DNA of 64,000 nucleotides from the NCBI GenBank assembly GCA_013339765.2, contig CM023457.1, positions 56,011,745 through 56,075,744 on the forward strand, given 5' to 3'. Positions 12,540 to 23,141 of the stretch are shown here, one piece after another (positions within the stretch are counted from its first letter, which is position 1; each line of letters begins with the position of its first letter). Under the pieces are notes generated by a model, which worked only from the letters and a program-made list of their open reading frames with translations, had not been told where the DNA came from and ran no database searches. The position numbers were made by a program, and so were the translations under genes. This DNA is from Haemaphysalis longicornis (taxonomy: Eukaryota > Arthropoda > Arachnida > Ixodida > Ixodidae).

Positions 12540-13111
12540 TTTAAGCGTGCGGTCATTTATGTCGTCAGGTCAGAAGTCGTTCGCGATACTCATATTACAG
12601 GCAACGTGAGACAGACGTCGGCAAACTTGTGCAATAATATCGGCTAGCAAAACGACAGTTTCGACTCGTGTGAAAGAGCGTAAACAGTTTACGAATGCCC
12701 AGTTTAGATTAAATGTGGTTACTTCTGCCTGCGCCACTCGCCCGCGTTGTTGGCTGAAAGTTCGATCATGTTGATCAGTCGTATCAGAGATCAGACATCT
12801 CCCGTTCAGTTGCAGGGCGAGTTTCATCATGGCGCCGATGTTGTAGCTTTATCTGACCCTTTGCAAGCCCGCTCTATGCCGACATATTGTGCAGACAAGG
12901 GAGAACTGTGATTGGCTTCTTACTGACTTACTGAAACGTCACTTCACGAGTTGAGGAGGAAAGCCTCGGTGAAACCGTGACTGCATTTGTTTTACTATTT
13001 GCCGATATCGGGCAACGAAACGGCTATGCATTGTTTGTGTACTAAGGTTCCACGGTTATAAGCGCACACACAACACAACTTTTTTGATAATCTCTTCACG
13101 ACCCCTTTAAG
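12540..13111 (-). repeat. 'CTTAAAGGG' repeat, copy 2
   Basis: On the minus strand this begins at 13111 with CTTAAAGGGGTCGTGAAGAG and resembles the start of the repeat at 11449. The body includes an 86-codon open frame (12570-12830, minus) with no recognisable motif; it is probably a chance frame in the repeat. The far boundary near 12540 is a guess based on loss of similar composition. Confidence 0.4.
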
Positions 13112-13417
13112 TGGGTGGGACGTGTTTTTGAGTGCCACGGTAGTACAGGCTTATACGTCTATGTCATACGACTAATTAGTGTCTTAGGAGTAGTTGGAAA
13201 CGCAAGACAACGAAGGAAAGTGATGGTGAAGGTGCGAAAAAAAAGGAAGGAAACACAGACAGCCTTCATATGCGGTCTCTAACCCTTTCGGGCAAGACTT
13301 TTTTTATCAAGCAAAAAATCATATTTTCTCTGTATTCTGCTAAATTCTACGGCTCCCCTAAGCCCATAAAATGTAAGTAATTACTCATTTATTAATGAGG
13401 CCAATAAGTGAGGACAC

Positions 13418-13744
<327 letters not shown>

Positions 13745-14435
13745 GAGGGAGCAAAAGCAAGACAACGGGTCGTACAAAATGGTGTTCCTGATTCACGCCT
13801 TCATTTTTTTGGCAGTTAACCATTGCACGCGATTTGTGAGAGGAAAGCATGCCCCTTTACATCGTTTGGTTGTGCCAAAAAAGCCAAAACAAACTCCGAG
13901 CACAAAACTGGGGGTTGCTGCACTACAGAATGGAGGACGCCACGCTACGCTCAAAACACGCAGATAATTGGCTAAGCCGTTGCTCTCGGCTAAACACTCC
14001 CAGCGAGAAATAAACAGAGGTCATAGTAGAGCCAGTTCGCCAACACTGGTCTAGCAGCCATACGCTCGACACGAGAGCGACGCTTAGAAGACGGCGAGAG
14101 GATCAACTGGGCCTCAGCGTGCGCACATCAGCATATTTCGCCGGTGGCTCTCGCTGATAATGGCAGCCGGGACGTTCGGTGTTTTCAGACGAAACCTTAC
14201 CCAATTAGCGTACTCAACAGTTCGGGCTACCGCGAGATTAATGGCTCATGCGGGACTCCGTTTCTGGTCCCCTCGCCGGATTCCCCGAATTTGATCTACA
14301 ATATACCCTCGTCTACATAATCCTACTCACGTATATGCGTCCTTACTTTGTTCATAGCTACTGGGGGCCAGGCGGCAATTATGGGGAAAACTAGCGTCAC
14401 TAAATGAGCTACGCTTAAGAGTACCGCCACTTCGT
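13745..14435. other. No supported feature
   Basis: No recognisable coding domain or repeat between the SINE tail and the inverted repeat at 14456. Confidence 0.5.
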
Positions 14436-14600
14436 GCACCCGGAAGTGTCGGGAGGCCATTTTGTTTCTGGCTTGCAGTGTTGCCATCTCTCCCAACGAA
14501 ACCGCCGCCGGTTGTGACGGGCAGAGTGCGACCGGCCACTCCAGTGTTTGCGCAGCAGACAGAGAGAGAGGAGAGGGCGCCCAGAAACAAAATGGCTGCA
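14436..14600. promoter_or_regulatory. Candidate bidirectional promoter-like inverted repeat
   Basis: A perfect 16-bp inverted repeat, GCCATTTTGTTTCTGG (14456-14471) and CCAGAAACAAAATGGC (14581-14596), encloses about 110 GC-rich bases. Each arm contains an AAAATGGC string, which fits the YY1 consensus and places an ATG facing outward on each strand. An ETS-type site CCGGAAGTG sits just outside the left arm (14440-14448), and a CACGTG E-box lies at about 14622. ETS plus YY1 near ATG is typical of TATA-less housekeeping promoters. The outward peptides are short and unrecognised, so a small transposon-like inverted repeat is an equal alternative. Confidence 0.3.
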
Positions 14601-15888
14601 CCCATTTGTAAACAAATATCACGTGGTGCCGACCGATCAATGAAACTCCTGGCGGCACATAACAATGAGAGAGAAGAGTGCCGATACTCTAAAAGCCTTT
14701 ACTGAGTGACGCTAGGGAAAACAAATGCCAAAGAGGGGCAAACTAAGTGTGCCGCTAGCAGGTGTACATACTTTACCATCGTAATGTGCGTAAAATAAAT
14801 AAGCACAAAGACACATTAAGTGAGGTGGAAATCATGTGAAGCAGGACGGGAGAGGATTTCATTAAACGAGGCAGGAAAAGAAACGTCCTTCTCATCTCAC
14901 GAACTTTGCACGCCAAGGAGTACCGACCGAAACTCTGCCCCGCCTTGGTCGAAAGCGAGGAGCCGCTTCGTCTCAACGTTTTCCGTAAGCAGGTCGCTTT
15001 TTCGAATGATCTGTGGCACCGTTTGCAGTACGCATACGAGGACTACCGCTCGATTTAGATCAACAACGTTCCTTCTAATAACGTTGACACAGCGTGTCTC
15101 CAAGCGGGCCTCATTGCAACAAGATAGTATCTGCCTGCCCCCCCTCCCCCCCCCCCCCCCCCCCCGCGCCAAAGGTCTACGGTTCAGTTTAACGAGGTCA
15201 GCATCATTCCCTCGCCACTGCCTCTCATTGCAATGTTTGCCTCGTATCACCCCTATTGTTGCCTTAGAGCTTGAAGTCGCGCTGAGCTAATACTGACCGG
15301 ACAAAAGACACTGACGACTGCGACAGGGCAAGAAATACACTCCCCAGCAGTCACTTTCCTGGTTTCCCCAAATATCCAATCGAGCCACCTGGTGCAGTTC
15401 GAGATACCGAATGGCTCCGTGTTCACTAGGGCATGCAACCCTCGACATACGTTGAGATCTGTAGACCACAACCCCGTCCCCCACATCACCGTTTAGGTTA
15501 CCCGACAGTAAAAAAAAAAAGAACTTATACCTGACGCCAACTTTCTAAAGTTCTTTTCGTGGCGAAACCCACATAATGCGTGTAAATATTTCCACCACCA
15601 TTGAAAACTTTGAGGAAAAGCGACCAGTCTAGTGATTTTAGGTTCCCTAAACAGTGTCTTCTCCACCTACACTCTCTTTTCTGATCCGTGACCGTCAAAA
15701 ACTGCAGTCTATTCTACTGTATTCGCACGTGGTAAGTTGTCAGGAGAAAAGTGAAAATCTAGGTAAAATCAGCCTTCTCTGTTAGAGGGGAGGGTGTCGT
15801 TTCTTTATCATGCGCTTGCCACAATCCGAAGACTTGCCTTCAAAGCGTGCTCCACAGCAACCACGGGGTTGCTGCGGTGAAGACACCA
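14601..15888. other. No supported gene; poly-C tract at 15137
   Basis: Only a C-rich homopolymer run (about 15137-15165) stands out. The overlapping 156- and 117-codon frames on opposite strands are poly-Pro/poly-Gly artefacts of that tract. Confidence 0.5.
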
Positions 15889-16020
15889 GAAATGGCCGCG
15901 TATCTGTCCCTTTTGTTGCGAAGGTCTACAAAAGACGATAGTCGACTGGCGCCCCTGCCAAGTAAATGCCTCCCTTTCCCACTCACCCCTCATGCTGTTC
16001 CTCTCCCGTCTCGGAAAAGG
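15889..16020 (+). repeat. Unclassified interspersed repeat, copy 2
   Basis: Second copy of the family at 4824-4964: 'AATGGCCGCGTATCTG', 'ACAAAAGACGATAGTC', then CCTTTCCC and 'CTCATGCTGTTCCTCTC' in the same order and strand. It lies immediately upstream of the composite LINE, so it could have supplied the insertion site. No coding content is seen. Confidence 0.65.
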
Positions 16021-16296
16021 ACCGCTAGGGGGCCACACGATGCGAACTCATTTCTCGTCGGCTCCGTCTTACTGTTTAATCTATTTTGACGTTCCCAATC
16101 TGTGCACCACGAGGACCCGGCAAGTCACACGGACACAGAGGACATCAACATCGCAGCCGTGGACCACCCCAGCGGTCATCTTCAGCGGTTCAGAGATCTG
16201 CCCCGCTACCAGATTCACAGGACCTAACAGGCCCAGGGAAGTCGCCGTCACCACCGGCGCAACATCTCCAAGCGGCCGTGCGAGCCAATACCAAAG

Positions 16297-16394
16297 ATGG
16301 AAAGCATCGTGAAAGGGGAGGACATCGATCTCGAGGAGCTACAAGCAGCCCGGGTGGGCTACGATTCGCCACCGGCAACACGGCTTGCGCGATC
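16297..16394 (+). pseudogene. LINE ORF1 N-terminus
   Basis: The ATG at 16297 opens a frame beginning MESIVKGEDIDLEELQAARV, acidic and similar to the ORF1 starts I recall from tick LINEs. After about 30 codons it runs into the target duplication and then, by chance in frame, into the inserted LINE, stopping at 16450-16452. The continuation of this ORF1 lies at 17716 onward. The protein would have been an RNA-binding chaperone of the retrotransposition particle. This piece alone has no function. The ORF1 start assignment is inferred from position and sequence style. Confidence 0.55.
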
Positions 16395-17726
16395 GCTTCC
16401 AAAAAAACATGGGCTTAAGGAAGCAGATAGGCTCCGCCTCGTTCGAGCATAAGTTGTTAGCCGGATCACCTATGCTCTCCCGTACCTCCTCCCCTCTAAT
16501 TCAGAACTGGCCAAAATCAATTGCCTTATCCGCACAATATACAAAGCTGCTCTGCAACTCCCACCCGGCACCTCCAATGCCAGACTAGGAGGAACAAGGG
16601 TGTACAACATGGCCCAAGAGCTGATAGAGGCGCACTGGATGAAGCAACTAAGCCGCCTAGCCAAAACTACACCCCGGCAAACACCTCCTTCAACGCCTAC
16701 AGCTAAATGCGCCTATTATTAGAGATCCAAAACTCCCCATACCCATTGAAACCCACTCCTGCCTCAAAGTACGTCCCCTACCCCGCAATATGTTTTCTCA
16801 TATTCACCAGCGCCGCAGAGAGCAAAGAGCTAGAGCCTTAGCAGAACGCTACCCCGTACGGTCCGCCACGGTGTACGTAGATGCCGCCGAGTACCGGCAC
16901 AAGACCTCTTTCGCACTGGCGATCATTAATGCCCCAACGCCCCCCCCCCCCCCCCCCCGCTTCCTCTCCCCCCCCAATCAACTCCCTCACAATGCGTACT
17001 CGGAACCTGCGATGGCGGAAGAGGCGGCAATCGCACTAGCCGTGTCGCACCGGCTAACCCCTGAATTCATATTATCCGATTCGCAACCGGCCATTTGAAA
17101 TTTTGCTGCAGGTGCCATCGCACCCCAGGCCCTAAAACTTCTTATGCAAAATCCACCCACCACCCAAGTAGAACTGACCTGGACTGCTGCCCACACTGGG
17201 CTTGGAGGCAATGAGGCGGATCATGCAACGGCCTGAGCGCTCACCTCCCGGGCATACCCCAGCCCCAATGCTTCCCACGGAGCCAGGTCAGCTCGCTACA
17301 GCTTATTGGGCTACCACGATATCACCACGTATTACCGCCTCTCTCGCCTCCTATACCCCCGCCCGCCCTTCCCTCAGCTACACGAAAGAACGAATATGGA
17401 GACTCCTACAAACAGAATCTTTACCCAACAGAGCTCTCCTTCCCCGTATTCACCCCTCCCTATTCTCCTCTCCCAACTGCACATCATGCGGCGCGAAGGC
17501 CACTGTGCAGCACCACATGTGGGCCTGTCCTGACGACCCCCTACCCCCAATCACCACCCCGGAGCTATGGGAGGCGGCGCTGGGCTGCTCTGACCTGACG
17601 ACGCAACAAGCCCTGACGGACAGAGCAGCCAAGGTCGCTGAGCAGCTGCGGCTGCTGGCCACCCGCCCCGCCTAACAGGGCCCGAATTTAATAAAGTGTT
17701 TCTCTCTCTCTTTCTCTTGCGCGATC
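16384..17726 (+). mobile_element. 5'-truncated I-like LINE nested in ORF1 of another LINE
   Basis: The insert 16395-17715 begins inside ORF2, downstream of the reverse transcriptase core, and runs through RNase H and the C-terminal zinc knuckle to a 3' UTR. The end is AATAAA (17690-17695), GTGTTT and a CT-rich tail. Perfect 11-bp copies of CTTGCGCGATC flank it (16384-16394; 17716-17726). This is the signature of target-primed reverse transcription with 5' truncation. It must be younger than the element it interrupts. Confidence 0.85.
16402..17675 (+). pseudogene. LINE ORF2 C-terminal half: RNase H and zinc knuckle
   Basis: Read with frame changes, the block starts with 'HGLKEADRLRLVRA', then 'SRITYALPYLL' and 'YKAALQLPPGTSNARLGG', the linker typical between reverse transcriptase and RNase H in I-like LINEs. 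RNase H follows with the acidic residues in order: YVDA (about 16878), AEEAAIALA (about 17020), ILSDSQ (about 17070) and a WTAAHTGLGGNEADHATA block (17180-17235). The C-terminus holds CTSCG plus a HHMWACP knuckle (about 17478-17530) and ends ATRPA-stop at 17675. In-frame stops (for example after DSQPAI and after ADHATA), frameshifts and a poly-C run in the RNase H region break it. Confidence 0.85.
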
Positions 17727-19217
17727 AAGCACATGCATCGACTGGAGCCACAAACACCTCGAGCTTTGCACGAGCGCCAAAGCAAAACAAGGAACGTTCC
17801 CCGCGTCGCCCGTCGCGGGCTTCGCCTCTCCCGCCTTCTGAAGTGGAGATCCTCCTGCGCCCCCGAGGAAGACCTGCGCTCTGGGCTATAGCTCAAGCCA
17901 CGTTAGCCGACGCCATCCTGGCCCAAGGGGGAGTGGCGCCGAGCTGTGAGGACCCAATCCGGATACACCACGTGACTAACTGCCTCCTTATTAGCACACC
18001 TTCTAAAGACCGTGCCACCAGATACGCCGGGATGAAATGTGTCGTGCTTCGCGGTAAGTCATATGAAATAGCCGCTCACGTGTCCGCGCCAGCTAATACG
18101 AGCATGGGAATCATCTTTAATATTCCAGATGAAGACACACCGGCGCAAGCGCTCGACAGCATTTTCAACAACTCGGACTTACCAATCCCTGATGCCAAAC
18201 GTTTGAACAGTTTTAACATGACACAAATCTTGTTCGACGGCCACCGGGTTCCCTTCTGGCTGAAATACAGGGCAGCTATGTACCAGTGCAAGCCCTTCCG
18301 CCGCAAGACGGAGGTATGCGCTGCAAGCCACGTACCCACCGGCAAAATGTGTGTTCGAACATCAGAGACCCCAAGCGATGCTCCAGATGCGGCACGACGA
18401 ATCCCTATAATGGCCACCCGTGCATCCCCCCGTGTTTAGTGTGCGAAGGCCCTCACCCCACGGCTCCGCGGACTTCTCAAGACGCTTTCAACCACGCAAG
18501 TGATTCCCCTCGTATGCCCAAGTGGTCTCGGAACAAGGGAAATTGCTCAACGCTATGTACGACCGGTCCACCGATTTTCCTTGACTCAATCATAAAACCC
18601 GCACCAACCACCTCGAGCGCCAGGCCCGGAGCGCCAAGGACAGAGAGAAGCTTCCCAAGGGCAATGAACGTAAGGCGGCGCAGCACCCGCCCCGAAACCA
18701 GCCCGGCACGGAACTCAATAACAGCTACAAAGTCGCCCTCCTACAAGTCGGCAGACCACCAAGGCAACAGGTGAGCTGCCCCAACGCCTCTACTCACTTG
18801 GTCAGAACCCCAACCTGCATTCCAACATCCCCGCTCTCATCACCCAACTCCATCCAACCCACCCCTTCCCTCTCATCTGACATACCAAGCGAATTGAAAT
18901 CCATGCGCCTCGAAATAGCCGCTCTACGAGCTGGGAATGCCGCCCTCAAAAAGGAGATCACCCAGTTACGATCTATGCAGCGAGAGGAGCCCCCGCCCAA
19001 GCAGACAGCACCAAATCCACCTAATGGGAAGGGTCATCTCTCTTCCGAGTCGCCCTCGGAGGAGCGCATGCAGAGTTTAGAAAGAATGCTAGTGGAGCAG
19101 AGGCTTAAATACACCCAAACGGTACAAAGCATCCTGAGCGCCAAGGCCCCAATGCAGGCCCGATTTAAGAACATGACTCGGGAGATGCTGTCAAGTGTTA
19201 GAGACCTGACTGCATAA
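17716..19217 (+). pseudogene. LINE ORF1 (gag-like, CCHC zinc knuckles, coiled coil)
   Basis: The frame through 18439 carries a basic Pro/Ser-rich N-terminal part ending LLRPRG. A central domain follows ('ILAQGGVAPSCEDPIRIHHV', then 'NIPDEDTPAQALDSIFNNSD') and then 'YQCKPFRRKTEVC', the first knuckle. A frameshift near 18300 moves the rest to another frame, with CSRCGTTNP and CIPPCLVCEGPHPT knuckles (about 18375-18460). A third frame, 18771-19217, has a probable coiled coil (SELKSMRLEIAALRAGNAAL) and ends LTA-stop. ORF1 proteins of this type bind LINE RNA. At least two frameshifts make it a pseudogene. Confidence 0.85.
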
Positions 19218-19242
19218 ATAAACCTACAAAACGTCCAAATTA

Positions 19243-20371
19243 ATGGAATCAGCGATGAATGACACTAAGGGACTCATGATCTGGCAGTGGAACTGTCGGG
19301 ACTTCGCTGAGAAACGAGCGGAACTGCAGCTACTGCTAGAAGAGGTACAGAGTCCCCCGGATATAATTTCAGCGCAGGAACCCGGAAGGCGTGTAATGTG
19401 TCTAGGTTATCAGTCCTTGCAAAAACAACACGGCACTGCCGTTCTAGTACATCGAAACATATCAGCACAACACACGCACTTTGATAGCTGCTGAATTCCA
19501 CATAACTTTGCAACGGTCTACCCAAAGCGTAGGATAGAACAGGTCATTTATTTGCTAAACATTTGCAATAGCCCCAAGCAACACACTCATAATTTTAGGT
19601 CACTGATCCTGGCCGCTAAGCAAGCCACTTCAGGCTCACCCCTCATCTTTACAGGAGACTTACTCTCCACACACGGCATGGAGTTATCCTAGGATACTAG
19701 AAAGGGCTGGCTGCTCTGGGATCTGATTCCATCTCAGAAGATCACGCTCGAAACTCTACCGGATCTATCAAGTAGGGAGGGAATGAGGGTATAACGGGAC
19801 ACCACCCCGGACCTCACCCTTACCTACAGAGTGGGCCGCACAGAACGGAGTGGGCTAGACTACACCCTTGGCAGTGATCATGACATAATACAGCTACTCA
19901 CGCCACTGAAACACATCACGCCCGCTCCCTCCCCCCTTCCCCTTCCCCCCCCACACACACAGCGCATGCAGACTGTCGTCAGAGACTGGCACGCTTTCCG
20001 GCAGGCACCACAAGCTGAGGGCTTGCCTTCCTCCCTAACGGTTGGCCTAGCGCAATGGACGGAGCAGCTCCTGGGGGATATACAGAATTACCAACAAGAA
20101 TTAGATACCGCAATACCGACGCCACACATCGACTCTAAATTGCAGCCTATGTGGGAAGCTCTCAAACACCCTAAAAGGTGATGGTGCACTCAAAAGCGTA
20201 ACAAGCGCCTAAGAAAGCGAATGGCCGCCCTAGCCAAGGAAACCGAATGTTATGCAAATAAACTAATGAGATCAGGATGTGAAGAGCTGTGCGATCGGCT
20301 GCAGGGCGCTATGAGCATAAAGAGGACTTGGTTCCTTCTAAGACACCTACTCGATCCATATGACGTGATAT
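19243..20371 (+). pseudogene. LINE ORF2 N-terminus: apurinic-like endonuclease
   Basis: ATG at 19243 starts an ORF2 remnant 25 bases after the ORF1 stop, the expected spacing for a downstream LINE frame. 'MIWQWNCRDFAEKRAELQ' and 'PPDIISAQEP' are the first endonuclease motifs (the Asn and the catalytic Glu of the QEP motif). After a stop at 19491-19494 the same reading resumes in nearby frames with 'RRIEQVIYLLNI', 'SPLIFTGDLLSTHG' (catalytic GDL) and 'RSGLDYTLGSDHDII' (SDH-type motif, about 19850-19885). Then comes a helical stretch to about 20371, where similarity ends before reverse transcriptase. The domain cut target DNA to prime reverse transcription. Several stops abolish it here. Confidence 0.85.
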
Positions 20372-20850
20372 GACGTGTAAAAACCAGCTTTTCAAAAACC
20401 TAAGCTCACACGGAGACTTTTTAAAGTCGGCTTTCATAATTAAGGCAAGTGTATTCTGCGGAATACTTTTTAGGGGGAACATTGACAGTCATATTTATTA
20501 TAAAAATAAAAGCCATTTCCTCTAACGACCAAGATGGGTGAAACTCGAAGCTTACTTCCACAGCAATCCGCGTCAGATCAAAGTCCGATATTGTGAGGGA
20601 TTAGTTTGTTTTCGTCGGAGTTTGGGCTTTGATGATGTCTTGCCCTTGAAGTGTTTCGAACATACCCACCCGGGGGAACTGACCAGGCATAAAGTGGAGA
20701 CTGTGCAGCTGCGCTTTGTGTGCCCTTCTGGAAACTCATTGTATAAGTTCGCTTTCATGCAGTGGGTTTTGGGTGTAAGGATTTGAATTTAGGACTTTGA
20801 ATTTTGACGTTGAAGGCAGTGGCTTTAGACCAGAGAAAGCTTTCAGATGT
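20372..20850. other. No supported feature
   Basis: No recognisable element between the LINE break and the SINE fragment. Short frames only. Confidence 0.5.
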
Positions 20851-20990
20851 TGGCGAAACGCGAGAACGCCCGTGTGTTCAAGATTTGGGCGCACACTAAT
20901 GGTCCCCAGGGGGTCGCAATTAATCTGGAGCCCTCCCCTACGACGCGTCTCATCGCCTGTGTAGCGTTGGTGCATTAAACCTCATAATAA
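20851..20990 (+). mobile_element. Ruka-like SINE, 3' half only
   Basis: Diverged body: 'GAACGCCCGTGTGTT', 'GGGCGCACACTAATG', 'CCCCAGGGGGTCGCAATTAA', 'GGAGCCCTCCCCTACGACG', 'TCATCGCCTGTGTAGCG', 'GCATTAAACC' and a degenerate AATAAATC tail. The head is missing. Many substitutions relative to the copies at 13418 and 24005 indicate an old insertion. Confidence 0.85.
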
Positions 20991-21134
20991 ATCATAAACA
21001 ATTTCGAGTTTCAACCATCAGTCACTCCATCCACGATACTCATCATCGTTAGAGAAAGTTCGCTTCCCTGCGGGGTCCCCATCAGTAAGAAAAGGAAGCT
21101 TCGCATAAAATACCAACTGCTGCAATGGTTTCTG

Positions 21135-21250
21135 GATGGTGCAATCATATAGACGTCGGCTTTAAACGCGAGAGACCCAGGTTCGGTTCTCTCCACTAGC
21201 AGCGTTTCTTTTTGTGAGGCGCTTGTGTAAAGTTGGCTTTCCAGTAGTGC
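21135..21250 (+). mobile_element. Possible tRNA-headed repeat
   Basis: 'CCCAGGTTCGGTTCTCTCC' near 21177-21195 resembles a tRNA B box in a T-arm context, preceded by an A-box-like stretch at about 21138-21155. The 3' part runs into TTTCTTTTT. Acceptor ends do not pair, so it is not a functional tRNA. Boundaries and family are unknown. Confidence 0.3.
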
Positions 21251-22935
21251 GTGTGGCGCTGCGCCGGACGCCAACAGTTATGCGTAACAATGTTTGCTTT
21301 AACAATGCCCTGGCCCCTTCCTTTAGGTCGCTCCCAAGCCAAATATTTTCTGACGTGTTCCAGTGACGCTTCTTTGCCGAAAACGTGAGGACACATTGTT
21401 CAGTTGCGTAGATCTGGGGAGAGCGCGTTGTTCGCAGACAGTGCAAATCATCACGTGGCTCATGATCAGGCATCAAAACAAAACAATTCGCCTTTTCTGT
21501 GCTCTCCCATTACCAGGGCTGTTGTAATGGTCGTGGTTTCGTCAATTCCACTTGTCGTGAGTTCGCGTAATGCTGGTGGGGGCTCAGGATACACCCACCA
21601 AGGGTATTGCACACACACATTTCGCCGTAGACGACAGTACGTGATGGAATTAAAACGCTGCACAGTAGTGATGCCAAATACGCAAACATGCCGTACAGAC
21701 AAATATGCATTGGGATTGCCTGGGCGGCTACTGTCTACAAATGAGCAGAACACGGCCTTCTCAATTAGTTTTGTGGACGGTTTCGCTATGTTGGAAGTTG
21801 ACGAGTAGTATCGGTGATACGGGTAATATTAAAATCCGTTGACTCAAGTGCGTTCGCATTCGAAAGACCTCACCCGTCAAGCTTTTGTCCTCGTAGCATG
21901 GGGCCCGCATAACTTAGAACTCGAAAACTCTCGGTATGGGGGCCGGTGCGGGAATGTGTTCATAAGGGTCTTATAATCCCTTCCTCCGGAATACCGATAA
22001 TCTCCTCTTTGATGCGCTGAACGCTGAACGAGAAGTTCCTGCAAATTGCGGATTCAGGGGATGGAAAGAAAGCAGACCATCTAGTTTCGTTCTCTGGAGA
22101 TCAGCAAGACTTCATTTAGGAATATATGATCAAAGAGTTTGAATAGCTGGTAAGAATATTACTTCTACACTCATAGTTCTGCTTTTCGCCGAGAATTCGA
22201 TGGAATTTTTTTTTTTTGTAATCGATACGCGGGCAGTTCCAGCACCGCGTGTTTAGCAGGCGGAGCGGAAAATGATCGGTGGTTGGTTTCTCGCGTTGAG
22301 AAAGTTACGTCAGAGCCTGCCCGAAAACCGTCAAGCACGTAATTAACCGACCAAGCATTGTTCTGATTTAATTTCAAGGCGCAGATAAAAAGAGATCGTG
22401 AGGGAGGAAGATTTAGAGAAAGAAAAAGGAGAGAAAGGGACTGAGTGGAAGAGAGATAAGAGCAAAAGAGGGAGCGATTTGTAGCTGATATTAGGCTCCC
22501 AAACCCGGAAGATGAATATTTGAAGCTTGGAGGCATCAATGAGTACAGAAGGGGAAATATAAAATGGGGTGGGAACACGGGTGTACAAAAATAGGCTCGA
22601 TTAGTTAGATGTTGCACGTGATATTATACAGATAAAGTCAATATCCCAATTACAACAGTCAGCTAGCACCAGTAAGAATTTATAAAAAAGAACAGGTATG
22701 ACAGCTTCTTTTTTAGCTCGAAGCTTCACTGATGTTTTCGACACACACGTTTTGGTCCTTTGATTCTTGTTTTTTCCCTCTAATTGCCAAACCGTGTCAT
22801 AATCTAAGATGGAGATTAATTTCCTTCGTTTAAGGGAGCCGGTCCATGCATGCCTACGTCCATCTACGTCCATGCATGCCTGGGAGGATGTTGTGAATTT
22901 CGGTTTTCTGTTTATATCTGTTATTTATTGTCATC
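21251..22935. other. No supported feature
   Basis: No domain or repeat recognised. A purine-rich patch at about 22390-22490 gives a Ser/Leu-rich antisense frame (22171-22617, 148 codons) without motifs. Confidence 0.5.
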
Positions 22936-23141
22936 AGTGAGTGAGTGAGTGAGAGAGTGAGAGAGTGAGTGAGTGAGTGAGTGAGTGAGTGAGTGAGTGA
23001 GTGAGTGAGTGAGTGAGTGAGTGAGTGAGTGAGTGAGTGAGTGAGTGAGTGAAGTGAGTGAGTGAGTGAGTGAGTGAGTGAGTGAGTGAGTGAGTGAGTG
23101 AGTGAGTGAGTGAGTGAGTGAGTGACTGACTGACTGACTGA
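22936..23141. repeat. (AGTG)n microsatellite, about 200 bp
   Basis: Nearly pure AGTG (ACTC on the other strand) with a few GAGA and GAAG interruptions, grading into GACT units at the right end. The ACTC unit also forms the tail of the LINE at 38301 and the array at 36545. Confidence 0.95.

Larger units (their letters stand above)
16297..20371 (+). mobile_element. I-like LINE (outer), interrupted and 3'-truncated
   Basis: Two separated blocks belong to one element. The start of ORF1 is at 16297-16394 and the rest of ORF1 plus the endonuclease half of ORF2 is at 17716-20371. A second LINE sits between them, flanked by the 11-bp duplication CTTGCGCGATC (16384-16394, 17716-17726). The 5' UTR probably extends upstream toward 16040, but its start is not visible. 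The element ends near 20371, before any reverse transcriptase motif, and carries frameshifts and stops, so it is dead. An ORF1 with CCHC knuckles and an ORF2 beginning with an apurinic-like endonuclease fit the I/Jockey-type LINE group. Confidence 0.8.
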
